Part shown: one piece after another, positions 53,145 through 61,118 of the stretch | Layout of the letters: each line of letters opens with the position of its first letter | Position numbering within the stretch: the stretch's first letter is position 1 | Assembly: GCA_965249895.1 (NCBI GenBank) | Contig: CBDFNC010000001.1 | Coordinates: 682,001 to 746,000, forward strand | Direction of reading: 5' to 3' | Source: CBDFNC01 sp965249895 | GTDB taxonomy: Bacteria; Pseudomonadota; Gammaproteobacteria; Enterobacterales; CBDFNC01 | Length of the DNA: 64,000 nucleotides | Notes under the pieces: generated by a model | What the model saw: the letters and a program-made list of their open reading frames with translations, nothing else | Databases searched by the model: none | Told to the model about the DNA's origin: nothing | Position numbers and translations under genes: made by a program

Positions 53145-53402
53145 ATGGAACCAAAAGACATTGAAGCCAAGCTGAGGGAATCGCTTGAGCTGGCGGAATG
53201 TTACGTTAAGGGAGAAAACGGCCACTATCAGGTGATTGCTGTTGCTTCTTTGTTTGACGGTATGACTCGTGTTAAAAAGCAACAGACAATATATGCGCCT
53301 TTGTCTGATCTTATTGCGAGCAATTCGATACATGCTTTAACGATTAAAGCGTTTACTCCCGATGAGTGGTCTAAAGAGAAACTCTTCCACCAAATATCCT
53401 GA
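53145..53402 (+). CDS. ibaG: BolA-family protein IbaG
   Basis: An 85-residue BolA-like protein (partner of monothiol glutaredoxin, Fe-S/acid stress). It has the class-II KH-like fold, with GENGHYQVIAVASLFDGMTRVKKQQ. Between mla and murA, as in E. coli. Confidence 0.92.
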   Translation: MEPKDIEAKLRESLELAECYVKGENGHYQVIAVASLFDGMTRVKKQQTIYAPLSDLIASNSIHALTIKAFTPDEWSKEKLFHQIS

Positions 53403-53414
53403 TTTGAGGCAGTA

Positions 53415-54674
53415 ATGGATAAATTTCTAATAAATGGTGGTTGTACGCTGCAAGGTGAGGTCACGATTTCCGGGGCAAAAAATGCAGCCCTTCCTATTCT
53501 TTTCGGTACCTTGCTCTCGAGTGAGGAAATAACCCTGACTAACGTCCCTAAACTTAGGGATATTAAAACTACCGTCGCTTTGTTGCGAGAGTTGGGCGCA
53601 CAGGCTGAACATAACGGCAAAGTTATTATTAATGCCGGTACAGTATCCTGTTATAAAGCGCCTTACGAACTGGTTAAGACAATGCGTGCTTCTATACTGG
53701 CACTGGGCCCCCTGGTGGCTAAGTATGGCTATGCGGATGTGTCTTTACCTGGCGGCTGTGCCATAGGTGCAAGGCCGGTTAATCTGCATATCCATGGCCT
53801 GGAGCTGATGGGTGCGGATATCACAGTTGAAGAAGGTTATATTAAGGCCCGGGTAGATGGTCGTCTTAAAGGCGCGCATATCTTTATGGATACAGTGAGT
53901 GTTACCGGGACCGAAAACCTGATGATGGCAGCAGCTTTAGCAGATGGTGTCACGACCATTGAAAATGCAGCTCGCGAGCCGGAAGTTGTTGATTTGGCTA
54001 GATTTATAAATACTATTGGCGGTAAGGTAAGTGGTGCTGGCAGCGATACCATTACCATCGAAGGAGTCGAAACCTTAACGGGTGGTAGCTATCAGGTTCA
54101 GCCTGATCGTATTGAAACCGGGACTTTCTTGGTGGCTGCTGCGGTAACCGGGGGTAAAGTTACCTGTACTAAGACAGATCCAAAATTGCTGGAAGCGGTA
54201 CTCTGCAAGCTGGAAGATGCCGGAGCGCATATCGAATCCGGTGAAGACTGGATCACTCTGGATATGACGGGTCGTACTCTTAAGGCGGTTAATGTGAAAA
54301 CTGCACCTTACCCCGCGTTTCCTACGGATATGCAGGCGCAGTTCACAGTATTAAATGTGGTGGCAGAAGGCACAGGTCGTGTCACCGAAACCATCTTTGA
54401 AAACCGCTTTATGCACGTACCTGAGTTGGCTCGTATGGATGCTGACGTTGAGTTGGAAGGTAATACGGCTATTTGTGCTCATACACCAGAACTAAGTGGC
54501 GCCCAGGTGATGGCGACAGATCTACGTGCATCGGCGAGCTTAGTGATCGCAGGTTTAGTGGCTAAGGGTGAGACGATTGTCGATCGTATTTATCATATCG
54601 ACAGGGGTTATGAGCAGATAGAGCATAAACTGCAGCCCCTTGGCGCAACTATCCAACGTTTATCAGCAAACTAA
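53415..54674 (+). CDS. murA: UDP-GlcNAc enolpyruvyl transferase MurA
   Basis: Catalyses the first committed step of peptidoglycan synthesis. The 419-residue protein (E. coli 419) has K22-N23 (ISGAKNAALP) and the catalytic, fosfomycin-reactive C115 in PGGCAIGARPV. Twelve bp after ibaG. The C-terminus ...QRLSAN is encoded again just beyond the stop, see 54681-54716. Confidence 0.98.
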   Translation: MDKFLINGGCTLQGEVTISGAKNAALPILFGTLLSSEEITLTNVPKLRDIKTTVALLRELGAQAEHNGKVIINAGTVSCYKAPYELVKTMRASILALGPLVAKYGYADVSLPGGCAIGARPVNLHIHGLELMGADITVEEGYIKARVDGRLKGAHIFMDTVSVTGTENLMMAAALADGVTTIENAAREPEVVDLARFINTIGGKVSGAGSDTITIEGVETLTGGSYQVQPDRIETGTFLVAAAVTGGKVTCTKTDPKLLEAVLCKLEDAGAHIESGEDWITLDMTGRTLKAVNVKTAPYPAFPTDMQAQFTVLNVVAEGTGRVTETIFENRFMHVPELARMDADVELEGNTAICAHTPELSGAQVMATDLRASASLVIAGLVAKGETIVDRIYHIDRGYEQIEHKLQPLGATIQRLSAN

Positions 54675-54680
54675 TCCGGA

Positions 54681-54716
54681 CTGCGCCCTCGGGCGCAGAG
54701 TTTATCTGCAAATTAA
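54681..54716 (+). repeat. Hairpin plus in-frame copy of the murA C-terminus
   Basis: After the murA stop an 8-bp stem CTGCGCCC/GGGCGCAG (54681-54698) is followed by AGTTTATCTGCAAATTAAT, which copies the gene's CGTTTATCAGCAAACTAAT. The second stop is 42 nt (14 codons) beyond the first, in frame, and the copy still reads LSAN-stop with only synonymous changes (TCA/TCT, AAC/AAT). The hairpin lacks a U-run, so it is not a classic terminator. Confidence 0.75.
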
Positions 54717-54799
54717 TGTTATCTACTTGCGCTGCTCTCTTGGTCATTACAGAGAGCGCTTAGCGTAACCAGCCAGAGGGTAATAATTGTTGAGTTGAC

Positions 54800-54862
54800 T
54801 GGAGCGGATGTTATCCGCGAAGCCTGTGCCAGCAAGGTTCGTCGAACAAGCTCAGCTCCAAC
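54800..54862. repeat. Family A element, short inverted copy
   Basis: Minus strand: GTTGGAGCTGAGCTTGTTCG, GACGAACCTTGCTGG, TTCGCGGATAACATCCGCTCC. It lies between convergent murA and degS. Confidence 0.75.
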
Positions 54863-54883
54863 AAACCCACCTATCCAACCAAC

Positions 54884-55966
54884 TTACTGATCCTGCTTAA
54901 ATTCTTCTGTAGTGACTTTTATATTTATGGATTCACCGTTTCTTAATACGGTTAAAGTCACTTCTGTGCCCGGCCGACTTTCTGCTGTTTTGTCCATCAC
55001 GTCAACCACACCTTTAACTTCTGCTCCGTTAAATCTAATCAGCAAATCCATGGGTTTTAACCCCGCCTTGTCCGCCGGTCCACCTGGGGAAACCTTGCTG
55101 ATACGAATGCCGCTTCTTTCCACTAGCCCCGCCAGCCTGGCAAGGACAGGGTCGATAGGCACACCTTCAACGCCAATGGAGCCCCGGATAATCCGGCCGT
55201 CCTTAATCAACCCCTGCATAATACGCTTAGCCAGGGGGTAGGGGATGGAGAAGCTGATCCCATAACTGTCTATGTTTTGATTGATACGGAAGGCTGAGGT
55301 GTTGATACCCACCAAATCCCCCCGGGTATTAACCAGGGCGCCGCCGGAATTGCCCCGGTTGATGGCCGCATCGGTCTGCAGGAAATCCTGCCGCCCGGAT
55401 GAGCTCATCCCGGTTCGCCCCGTCGCGCTGATGATCCCCTGGGTGACTGTCTGACCGAGATTGTAAGGGTTGCCAATGGCAAGCACCACATCACCCACCT
55501 GGGGGTCATAGTTATCGTTTTGTGGGATAACGGGTAAATTCGGGGATTCAATTTGCAGTACCGCCAGATCTGTCAGCGGATCGCCGCCAATCAGTTGCGC
55601 CGTGAGCAACCGGCCATCTTGCAGCGCAACCAATACCTGGTCGGCGCTGGCGATAACGTGCAAATTGGTGAGTATATATCCCTGCTCACTCATCAATACA
55701 CCCGAGCCTAAACCCGTAGGGGTGAGTTCAGGGGCACTGTTAATATTGGACCTCTGGTAGTTCTGGGAATAGATATTAACCACAGCTGGGCTGGTGCGTC
55801 TGACGGCATGAGAATAAGTGGTTAATTGCGAGCTATAGTGGTCGATTTGTTCGGCAAAAGGGAGCCTTTCGCTATTGCGCAGTTGCGGAAAGATCAGCAG
55901 CAGGATCGCGGCTAATAGCAGCCCAAATCCAGCCGATTTTAAAACATAACTAAAGCTCGAAGGCAT
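54884..55966 (-). CDS. degS: Envelope-stress protease DegS
   Basis: A 360-residue inner-membrane-anchored trypsin-like protease that cleaves RseA to release sigma-E in E. coli. Membrane helix about 8-28, triad H103 (TNLHVIAS), D133 and S207 (RGNSGGAL), and one C-terminal PDZ domain (KVSPGGPADKAGLKPMD). Start at ATG 55966 fits the E. coli N-terminus; an ATG 54 nt upstream would add 18 residues. Confidence 0.95.
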   Translation of the reverse strand: MPSSFSYVLKSAGFGLLLAAILLLIFPQLRNSERLPFAEQIDHYSSQLTTYSHAVRRTSPAVVNIYSQNYQRSNINSAPELTPTGLGSGVLMSEQGYILTNLHVIASADQVLVALQDGRLLTAQLIGGDPLTDLAVLQIESPNLPVIPQNDNYDPQVGDVVLAIGNPYNLGQTVTQGIISATGRTGMSSSGRQDFLQTDAAINRGNSGGALVNTRGDLVGINTSAFRINQNIDSYGISFSIPYPLAKRIMQGLIKDGRIIRGSIGVEGVPIDPVLARLAGLVERSGIRISKVSPGGPADKAGLKPMDLLIRFNGAEVKGVVDVMDKTAESRPGTEVTLTVLRNGESINIKVTTEEFKQDQ

Positions 55967-56065
55967 AAATCCGATTGTAGGTTGGCTAAATGAAGGTAAA
56001 GAATAGCAAAAATGGGGCAAGAAATAACGCCCGTGTTAGCAGGCGTTATTTAATCTGCCTTGGGG

Positions 56066-57430
56066 CTACCTGAGCACCAGGTAAAGAGAAGCATTTCCTC
56101 GCTTGATATTTAATGCAAGGACATCGGGTTCTTCCTTCAATACGGCCCTGAGCGTTCCCATATCTTTAATGCGGGTACGGTTGATGCCTAGAATTAAATC
56201 GCCATCTTCCAGGCCGGCCACGGCTGCTGGTGAGCGAGGTGCGATGCCAGTTACCTTGACGCCGTCGACACCGTCTTCTTTACTCGTGCCGCTTAAGGTT
56301 GCGCCCTCCAGTGAAGGGTGTAACGCCCTGGCTAATATATTGGTGTCTTTCGCTTCTTTCAAGGTGACGGTGAAATTTTCTGCTTTCCCGTCCCGGATCA
56401 CTGCTAGGGTCACTTCTTTGCCCGCACCCATAGTACCTATTTTCGCTCTTAGCTCACCAAAGGAGCGGATTTTCCTACCGTTAATACTGGTAATAATGTC
56501 ACCGGCTTTCAGGCCGGCGGCTTCTGCCGCTGAATCGGACAGGACCTGGTTAATAAAAGCTCCATGTTGGGTTTCGTAACCAAAGGCTTTGGCCAGCTCT
56601 GGCGTTAACTCCCCGCCGGTCACCCCTAATAAGCCGCGGCGAACTTCACCATATTCCACGATTTGTTCAACAAGGTTATTCACCATATTGGCAGGGATAG
56701 CGAAGCCGATGCCAATATTTCCGCCGTTCGGGCCTAATATGGCAGTATTCATGCCGATAAGCTCACCCTTAAGGTTAATTAGCGCTCCGCCGGAATTACC
56801 GCTGTTAATAGCCGCGTCGGTTTGAATAAAGTTTTCCAGGGTCCCAATATTTAGGCCACTTCGTCCTAACGCACTGACGATCCCCGAGGTGACGGTTTGC
56901 CCTAAACCAAAGGGGTTGCCAATTGCCACGGCAAAATCACCAACCCTCAACTTATCTGAATCAGCCATCTGAATTTCTTTCAGGTCATCGGCTTCTATTT
57001 GCAACAGGGCAATATCAGTTTGTTTATCTGAGCCGACCTTCTTGGCTTCAAATTCGCGCCCATCTTTTAGGGTTACTTTGATCTCATCGGCATCGTGAAT
57101 AACGTGATAGTTAGTAATTACATACCCTTTCTTTGCATCTACAATAACCCCGGATCCTAACCCTCTGAAAGGCTGCTCCTGCATCTGGGACCTGGGGGTA
57201 TCAGGGCCAAAGAAAAAGCGAAATGCTTCCGGGATCCGCTGTTGTGATACCTTGGTTCCCGCCACAGAAATATTGACAACGGCTGGTGTTACCTGCTCAA
57301 GCAGTGGCGCCAGGCTGGGGATTTCCTGACCTTGGACGCTGGCTGGAAGCGCAGCCGATGCGGGTAGCGCGGCCAGGCTCATACTTACACTGAGGGCAAC
57401 GGCGGTTAATAGTGACAGATTTTTTTTCAT
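56066..57430 (-). CDS. degQ: Periplasmic serine protease DegQ (DegP/HtrA family)
   Basis: A 454-residue periplasmic protease/chaperone. Signal peptide MKKNLSLLTAVALSVSMSLA, cleaved after ASA; triad H109, D139 and S213 (GNSGGAL); two PDZ domains (about 255-345 and 370-454). Start at ATG 57430 with AGGAG upstream; the TTG 21 nt earlier reads through that site and is rejected. It precedes degS with 99 nt between them. Confidence 0.95.
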   Translation of the reverse strand: MKKNLSLLTAVALSVSMSLAALPASAALPASVQGQEIPSLAPLLEQVTPAVVNISVAGTKVSQQRIPEAFRFFFGPDTPRSQMQEQPFRGLGSGVIVDAKKGYVITNYHVIHDADEIKVTLKDGREFEAKKVGSDKQTDIALLQIEADDLKEIQMADSDKLRVGDFAVAIGNPFGLGQTVTSGIVSALGRSGLNIGTLENFIQTDAAINSGNSGGALINLKGELIGMNTAILGPNGGNIGIGFAIPANMVNNLVEQIVEYGEVRRGLLGVTGGELTPELAKAFGYETQHGAFINQVLSDSAAEAAGLKAGDIITSINGRKIRSFGELRAKIGTMGAGKEVTLAVIRDGKAENFTVTLKEAKDTNILARALHPSLEGATLSGTSKEDGVDGVKVTGIAPRSPAAVAGLEDGDLILGINRTRIKDMGTLRAVLKEEPDVLALNIKRGNASLYLVLR

Positions 57431-57716
57431 GGAACGCAGGCTCCTTGGCAATAGACAAAATTGTAAGAATAGATGTTTAGAAAGACATAAAAAAGAAGTT
57501 AATGTTTACTCCTTTACATATCTTTACCGGGTATTTTATGTATTTATTGATACCCGAAAAAGTAACATTCCTATTGGCGTAATTAAAGACATAGGTCTGT
57601 GTTTATAGTTTGTTTCTGCTTCTCAGTATGCGTGTTACCCGTTCTATTAAGACATAAAAAAACAGTGAAAGAAGGGCTCTTTACAATGTTTTACCTAAGC
57701 CTGCTGGCTCTTTACG
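57431..57716. other. Non-coding region upstream of degQ
   Basis: AT-rich DNA with an inverted repeat CGGGTAT/ATACCCG (57528-57534 and 57550-57556, 15-nt spacer) about 100 bp upstream of degQ, a possible operator or hairpin. I could not identify a sigma-E promoter with confidence. Confidence 0.4.
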
Positions 57717-58015
57717 TTAGTTTACGAGTCCGAGCTCTACTTTATTTGCTGTTGCTTGCTGGAATGGAATTAAATTTGTTTCTACCTCATTAAGTAAGTG
57801 GTGTGATTGCTCAGATAAGTGGCGATGTACTTTTTGATAACTGTTTGCCATATCCTCTATCGGCTGCTCGCTCTGGGTAAAATGGCTCGTGACATTATCC
57901 TGATGGTTTTCAGCTCGACCTTGCTTGATCCCAGCGCCTGCTCCAGCTCGCTGGTATCTGTCTTAGGGGCAGTCTTTGCCCGATAACCAGGCCTATAAAT
58001 AATGGGTTTAATCTT
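57717..58015 (-). pseudogene. yhcB: Decayed yhcB (zapG) gene
   Basis: YhcB/ZapG is a small membrane protein of cell-envelope growth and division that normally lies between degQ and zapE. Here the minus strand keeps pieces in three frames: the membrane segment FIGLVIGQRL, then SELEQALGSSKVELK, then DNVTSHFTQSEQPIEDMANSYQ and KVHRHLSEQSHHLL, ending at a TAA. Order and sequence match YhcB (SHFARSAELLDTMAHDYRQL in E. coli). At least two frameshifts and no clean start imply loss of function. Confidence 0.8.
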
Positions 58016-58181
58016 ATTTAACAAGCCTGCATGATAAATGTTGATATAAAAACGCGGTAACTTTGCAATGCAGCTAAATATGAGCAAGGCCAGGCTAATT
58101 TTCTACTCTAAATAAAAGCTGGTTTGTGGATCTGACGACTTGGCAGATATAATGCGCATCGAATCAGGCAGAGGGGCACAA

Positions 58182-59303
58182 ATGAGCGTTGAAACACCAC
58201 TATCCAGGTATCAAGCGGATCTTAAGCGAGAAGGTTTTGTCTACGACTCTGCTCAAGAAAATGCAGTTAAACAGCTACAACGTTTGTACGATGAGTTACT
58301 GAAACCCAGACCTACCGAACCTAAAGCGAGTTTGTCCAACCGATTTAAAAAGTGGTTTGGTAAAGAGTCGGTAAATGAAGTCGCAGGTATTAAAGGAATT
58401 TATTTCTGGGGCGGGGTGGGTAGAGGGAAAACCTATTTGGTCGATAACTTTTTCGAGTCTCTGCCGATGGAGCAGAAAATGCGGGTACATTTCCACCGCT
58501 TTATGCACAGGGTTCATCAGGAACTCAAGCTGTTGAAAGGTGTGCAAGATCCCCTGGTGGCCATCGCAGATAAAATGTCACATGAAGCAAAAGTGATCTG
58601 TTTCGATGAGTTTTTTGTGTCCGATATTACCGATGCCATGTTGTTGGGCACCCTATTCCAGGAGTTATTCCAGCGGGGGGTTGTCTTGGTTGCAACCTCC
58701 AATATTATTCCCGATGAGCTATATAGAAACGGCTTGCAAAGGGACAGGTTTTTGCCTGCTATTGCACTGATCAACCAAAATTGTGATGTAGTGAATGTGG
58801 ACAGTGGGGTGGATTATCGATTGCGCACCCTGGAGTCGGCCGAGATTTACCACCATCCGTTAGACCATGCAGCCAGTGAAAACCTGAGCCGATACTTTGA
58901 ACAGCTATCTAATGATCCGAGGTGCTACAACGGCACCATTGAAGTAGAAAATCGTCAACTGCAATTTAAAGCAGAAGCGGATAGTGTGCTCTATATGGAG
59001 TTCAGAGCGTTATGCGATGGTCCCCGCAGTCAGGTGGATTATATGGAAATTGCCAAGCTGTACCATACAGTATTGCTTGCTAATGTTGAGCAGATGGGGG
59101 GAGTGACTGATGATATCGCCCGGCGTTTCATCGCTATGGTGGATGAGTTCTATGAACGAAATGTGACGCTTATCATCTCATCACAGGTGACTATGGCTGA
59201 GCTCTATACCCAGGGCCAGTTAAATTTCGAATTTAAGCGCTGCCTGTCCCGGCTACAGGAGATGCAAAGCCATGAGTACCTCGGCAGGGAGCATTTACCT
59301 TAG
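58182..59303 (+). CDS. zapE: Cell-division ATPase ZapE
   Basis: A 373-residue AFG1-like P-loop ATPase that destabilises FtsZ filaments under stress in E. coli. Walker A GGVGRGKT (about 77-84), Walker B VICFDEFFVSDITDAM, sensor TSNIIPDELY. Start at ATG 58182 with GAGGGG upstream. An earlier in-frame ATG would add 14 residues. Confidence 0.95.
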   Translation: MSVETPLSRYQADLKREGFVYDSAQENAVKQLQRLYDELLKPRPTEPKASLSNRFKKWFGKESVNEVAGIKGIYFWGGVGRGKTYLVDNFFESLPMEQKMRVHFHRFMHRVHQELKLLKGVQDPLVAIADKMSHEAKVICFDEFFVSDITDAMLLGTLFQELFQRGVVLVATSNIIPDELYRNGLQRDRFLPAIALINQNCDVVNVDSGVDYRLRTLESAEIYHHPLDHAASENLSRYFEQLSNDPRCYNGTIEVENRQLQFKAEADSVLYMEFRALCDGPRSQVDYMEIAKLYHTVLLANVEQMGGVTDDIARRFIAMVDEFYERNVTLIISSQVTMAELYTQGQLNFEFKRCLSRLQEMQSHEYLGREHLP

Positions 59304-59354
59304 TGTTAACCAGATGAAACGCAGGAACACTTTTTTAAAGTCAGCCCTAATTTA

Positions 59355-59386
59355 TTGGTGATTTTTTATCTGCTTTTCCGTATAAT
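59355..59386 (+). promoter_or_regulatory. Candidate promoter for rplM-rpsI
   Basis: A perfect -10 TATAAT lies at 59381-59386. The -35 is poor: TTGGTG at 59355 has a 20-bp spacer, and TGATTT at 59359 a 16-bp spacer. The start would be near 59393, giving a leader of about 160 nt. Confidence 0.6.
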
Positions 59387-59404
59387 GCGCCAGCCCAGTT
59401 ACAA

Positions 59405-59428
59405 CTGCCCTTGTACGGGCAGTGTACA
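59405..59428 (+). promoter_or_regulatory. Overlapping alternative hairpins in the rplM leader
   Basis: CTGCCC-TTGTAC-GGGCAG-T-GTACAA: CTGCCC can pair with GGGCAG, or TTGTAC with GTACAA, but not both at once. It lies in the rplM 5' leader. Such an arrangement is compatible with a regulatory switch; there is no U-run. Confidence 0.4.
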
Positions 59429-59550
59429 AACCGTATATCTACGGAATTGTTTAAACCAGTTTGTATTCGAAGGGATACGTGCCGGTCATTATTATTGTTG
59501 ACGAATGGGTTCGTCAGCGTTTCAAAAAAGTTAATTTGGGTAAGAGTTTA

Positions 59551-59979
59551 ATGAAAACTTTTGTTGCTAAGCCAGAAACTGTAAAACGCGACTGGTACGT
59601 AGTTGACGCTGAAGGTAAAACTTTGGGTCGCATGGCTACTGAAATTGCAAGCCGCCTTCGTGGTAAGCATAAAGCCGAATACACTCCACACGTTGATACT
59701 GGTGATTACATCATAGTAATTAACTGTGAGAAAGTTACCGTCACTGGTAACAAAGCTAAAGGCAAGATTTACTATGCTCACACTGGTTACCCAGGTGGTC
59801 TTAAGTCTATGTCTTTCGAGAAGCTGATCGAGCGCGCTCCTGAGCGTGTGATCGAATCTGCTGTTAAAGGTATGTTGCCACGTGGTCCTCTGGGCCGTGC
59901 AATGTTCCGTAAGTTGAAAGTGTACGCAGGCAGTGAGCATCAGCACACAGCTCAGCAACCACAGACTTTAGACATCTAA
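59551..59979 (+). CDS. rplM: Ribosomal protein L13 (uL13)
   Basis: A 142-residue large-subunit protein, the E. coli length (MKTFVAKPETVKRDWYVVDA start, family hexapeptide VKGMLPRGPLGR). A longer frame from 59461 is not supported. Codon use is clearly that of a highly expressed gene. rpsI follows after 15 bp. Confidence 0.98.
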   Translation: MKTFVAKPETVKRDWYVVDAEGKTLGRMATEIASRLRGKHKAEYTPHVDTGDYIIVINCEKVTVTGNKAKGKIYYAHTGYPGGLKSMSFEKLIERAPERVIESAVKGMLPRGPLGRAMFRKLKVYAGSEHQHTAQQPQTLDI

Positions 59980-59994
59980 TACGGAATCTGAACA

Positions 59995-60384
59995 ATGGCA
60001 AATCAATACTACGGCACAGGTCGTCGCAAAAGCTCTACAGCTCGTGTATTCATGAAGGCTGGTAGTGGTAACCTTACTATCAACAGTCGTTCTCTAGAAG
60101 AATTCTTTGGCCGTGAAACTGCTCGCATGGTAGTTCGTCAGCCTCTGGAACTAGTAGAGCTTACTGATAAGTTTGACATATTAGTTACTGTTAAAGGTGG
60201 TGGTACTACTGGTCAAGCCGGTGCTATCCGTCACGGTATTACTCGTGCTCTTATGGAATACGATGAGTCACTACGTGGCGAACTGCGTAAAGCTGGTTTC
60301 GTTACTCGTGATGCTCGTAAAGTTGAACGTAAGAAAGTGGGTCTACACAAAGCACGTAAGCGTCCACAGTTCTCCAAGCGTTAA
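59995..60384 (+). CDS. rpsI: Ribosomal protein S9 (uS9)
   Basis: A 129-residue small-subunit protein: ANQYYGTGRRKSSTARVF start, GGTTGQAGAIRHGITRAL, and the C-terminal tail RKRPQFSKR that contacts tRNA in the P site. The final bases and stop are the seed of the downstream array. Confidence 0.98.
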   Translation: MANQYYGTGRRKSSTARVFMKAGSGNLTINSRSLEEFFGRETARMVVRQPLELVELTDKFDILVTVKGGGTTGQAGAIRHGITRALMEYDESLRGELRKAGFVTRDARKVERKKVGLHKARKRPQFSKR

Positions 60385-60835
60385 TTTTCTTGGAGCGTAT
60401 TTTGGGTATCTGCGCAGTGCTTCAAGAGAGTACGTAAGCGTGCGGATGCCGACAATATTCTCCAAGCGTTAATTTTCTTGGAGCGTATTTTGGATATCTG
60501 CGCAGTGCTTCAAGAGAGTACGTAAGCGTGCGGATGCCGACAATATTCTCCAAGCGTTAATTTTCTTGGAGCGTATTTTGGATATCTGCGCAGTGCTTCA
60601 AGAGAGTACGTAAGCGTGCGGATGCCGACAATATTCTCCAAGCGTTAATTTTCTTGGAGCGTATTTTGGATATCTGCGCAGTGCTTCAAGAGAGTACGTA
60701 AGCGTGCGGATGCCGACAATATTCTCCAAGCGTTAATTTACCTGGAGAGTATTTTGGATATTTGCGGCAGTGCTTCAAGAGAGTACGTAAGCGTGCGGAT
60801 ACCGACAATATTCTCCAAGCGTTAATTTTCCTGCA
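60371..60835 (+). repeat. Tandem array of the rpsI 3' end, six copies
   Basis: TCTCCAAGCGTTAATTT occurs at 60371 (the rpsI end), 60459, 60547, 60635, 60723 and 60812: periods 88, 88, 88, 88 and 89. Each extra unit also has ACGTAAGCGT, the equivalent of rpsI's RKR codons, but with 17 rather than 7 bases to TCTCC. CTCCAAG...CTTGGAG forms a 7-bp hairpin around the stop codon and recurs in most units. The central copies are almost identical; the last two have a few substitutions. The period is not a multiple of three. Confidence 0.97.
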
Positions 60836-60909
60836 GTTGCTCGTCGGTATCTTACGGATATCGTAGAAGTTTTTCAGAGAAAAATTACAACGTTGGTTGT
60901 GAATTTGTA

Positions 60910-60937
60910 AAACCCGGCTATGCCGGGTTTTTTTTAT
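60910..60937 (+). terminator. Intrinsic terminator after the rpsI array
   Basis: Stem AACCCGGC/GCCGGGTT with loop TAT followed by TTTTTTT. It ends the rplM-rpsI transcript, which therefore includes the whole repeat array. Confidence 0.92.
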
Positions 60938-60980
60938 CCATTTTTTTTGTGCTTGAATTGGCGTCACGCCGATTATCAGC

Positions 60981-61009
60981 TTGTCAAATAGCCCGTATTT
61001 CTTTAAAAT
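60981..61009 (+). promoter_or_regulatory. Candidate sigma-70 promoter for petABC
   Basis: TTGTCA (60981-60986), 17-bp spacer, TAAAAT (61004-61009), 110 bp upstream of petA. Confidence 0.6.
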
Positions 61010-61118
61010 TCCCACGATTTTTCTGTGACAATAAAAAAACCTGACCCCGTAATTATTTATAACTATGCCGATAATGGAATAATAAAAATCGTGCGGAGTC
61101 CGTTGGGAGATAATTTGG

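Noticed and set aside
57599..57793. 64-residue hydrophobic plus-strand open frame
   Set aside because: It overlaps the decayed yhcB on the other strand, has no ribosome-binding site and is Leu-rich by base composition.
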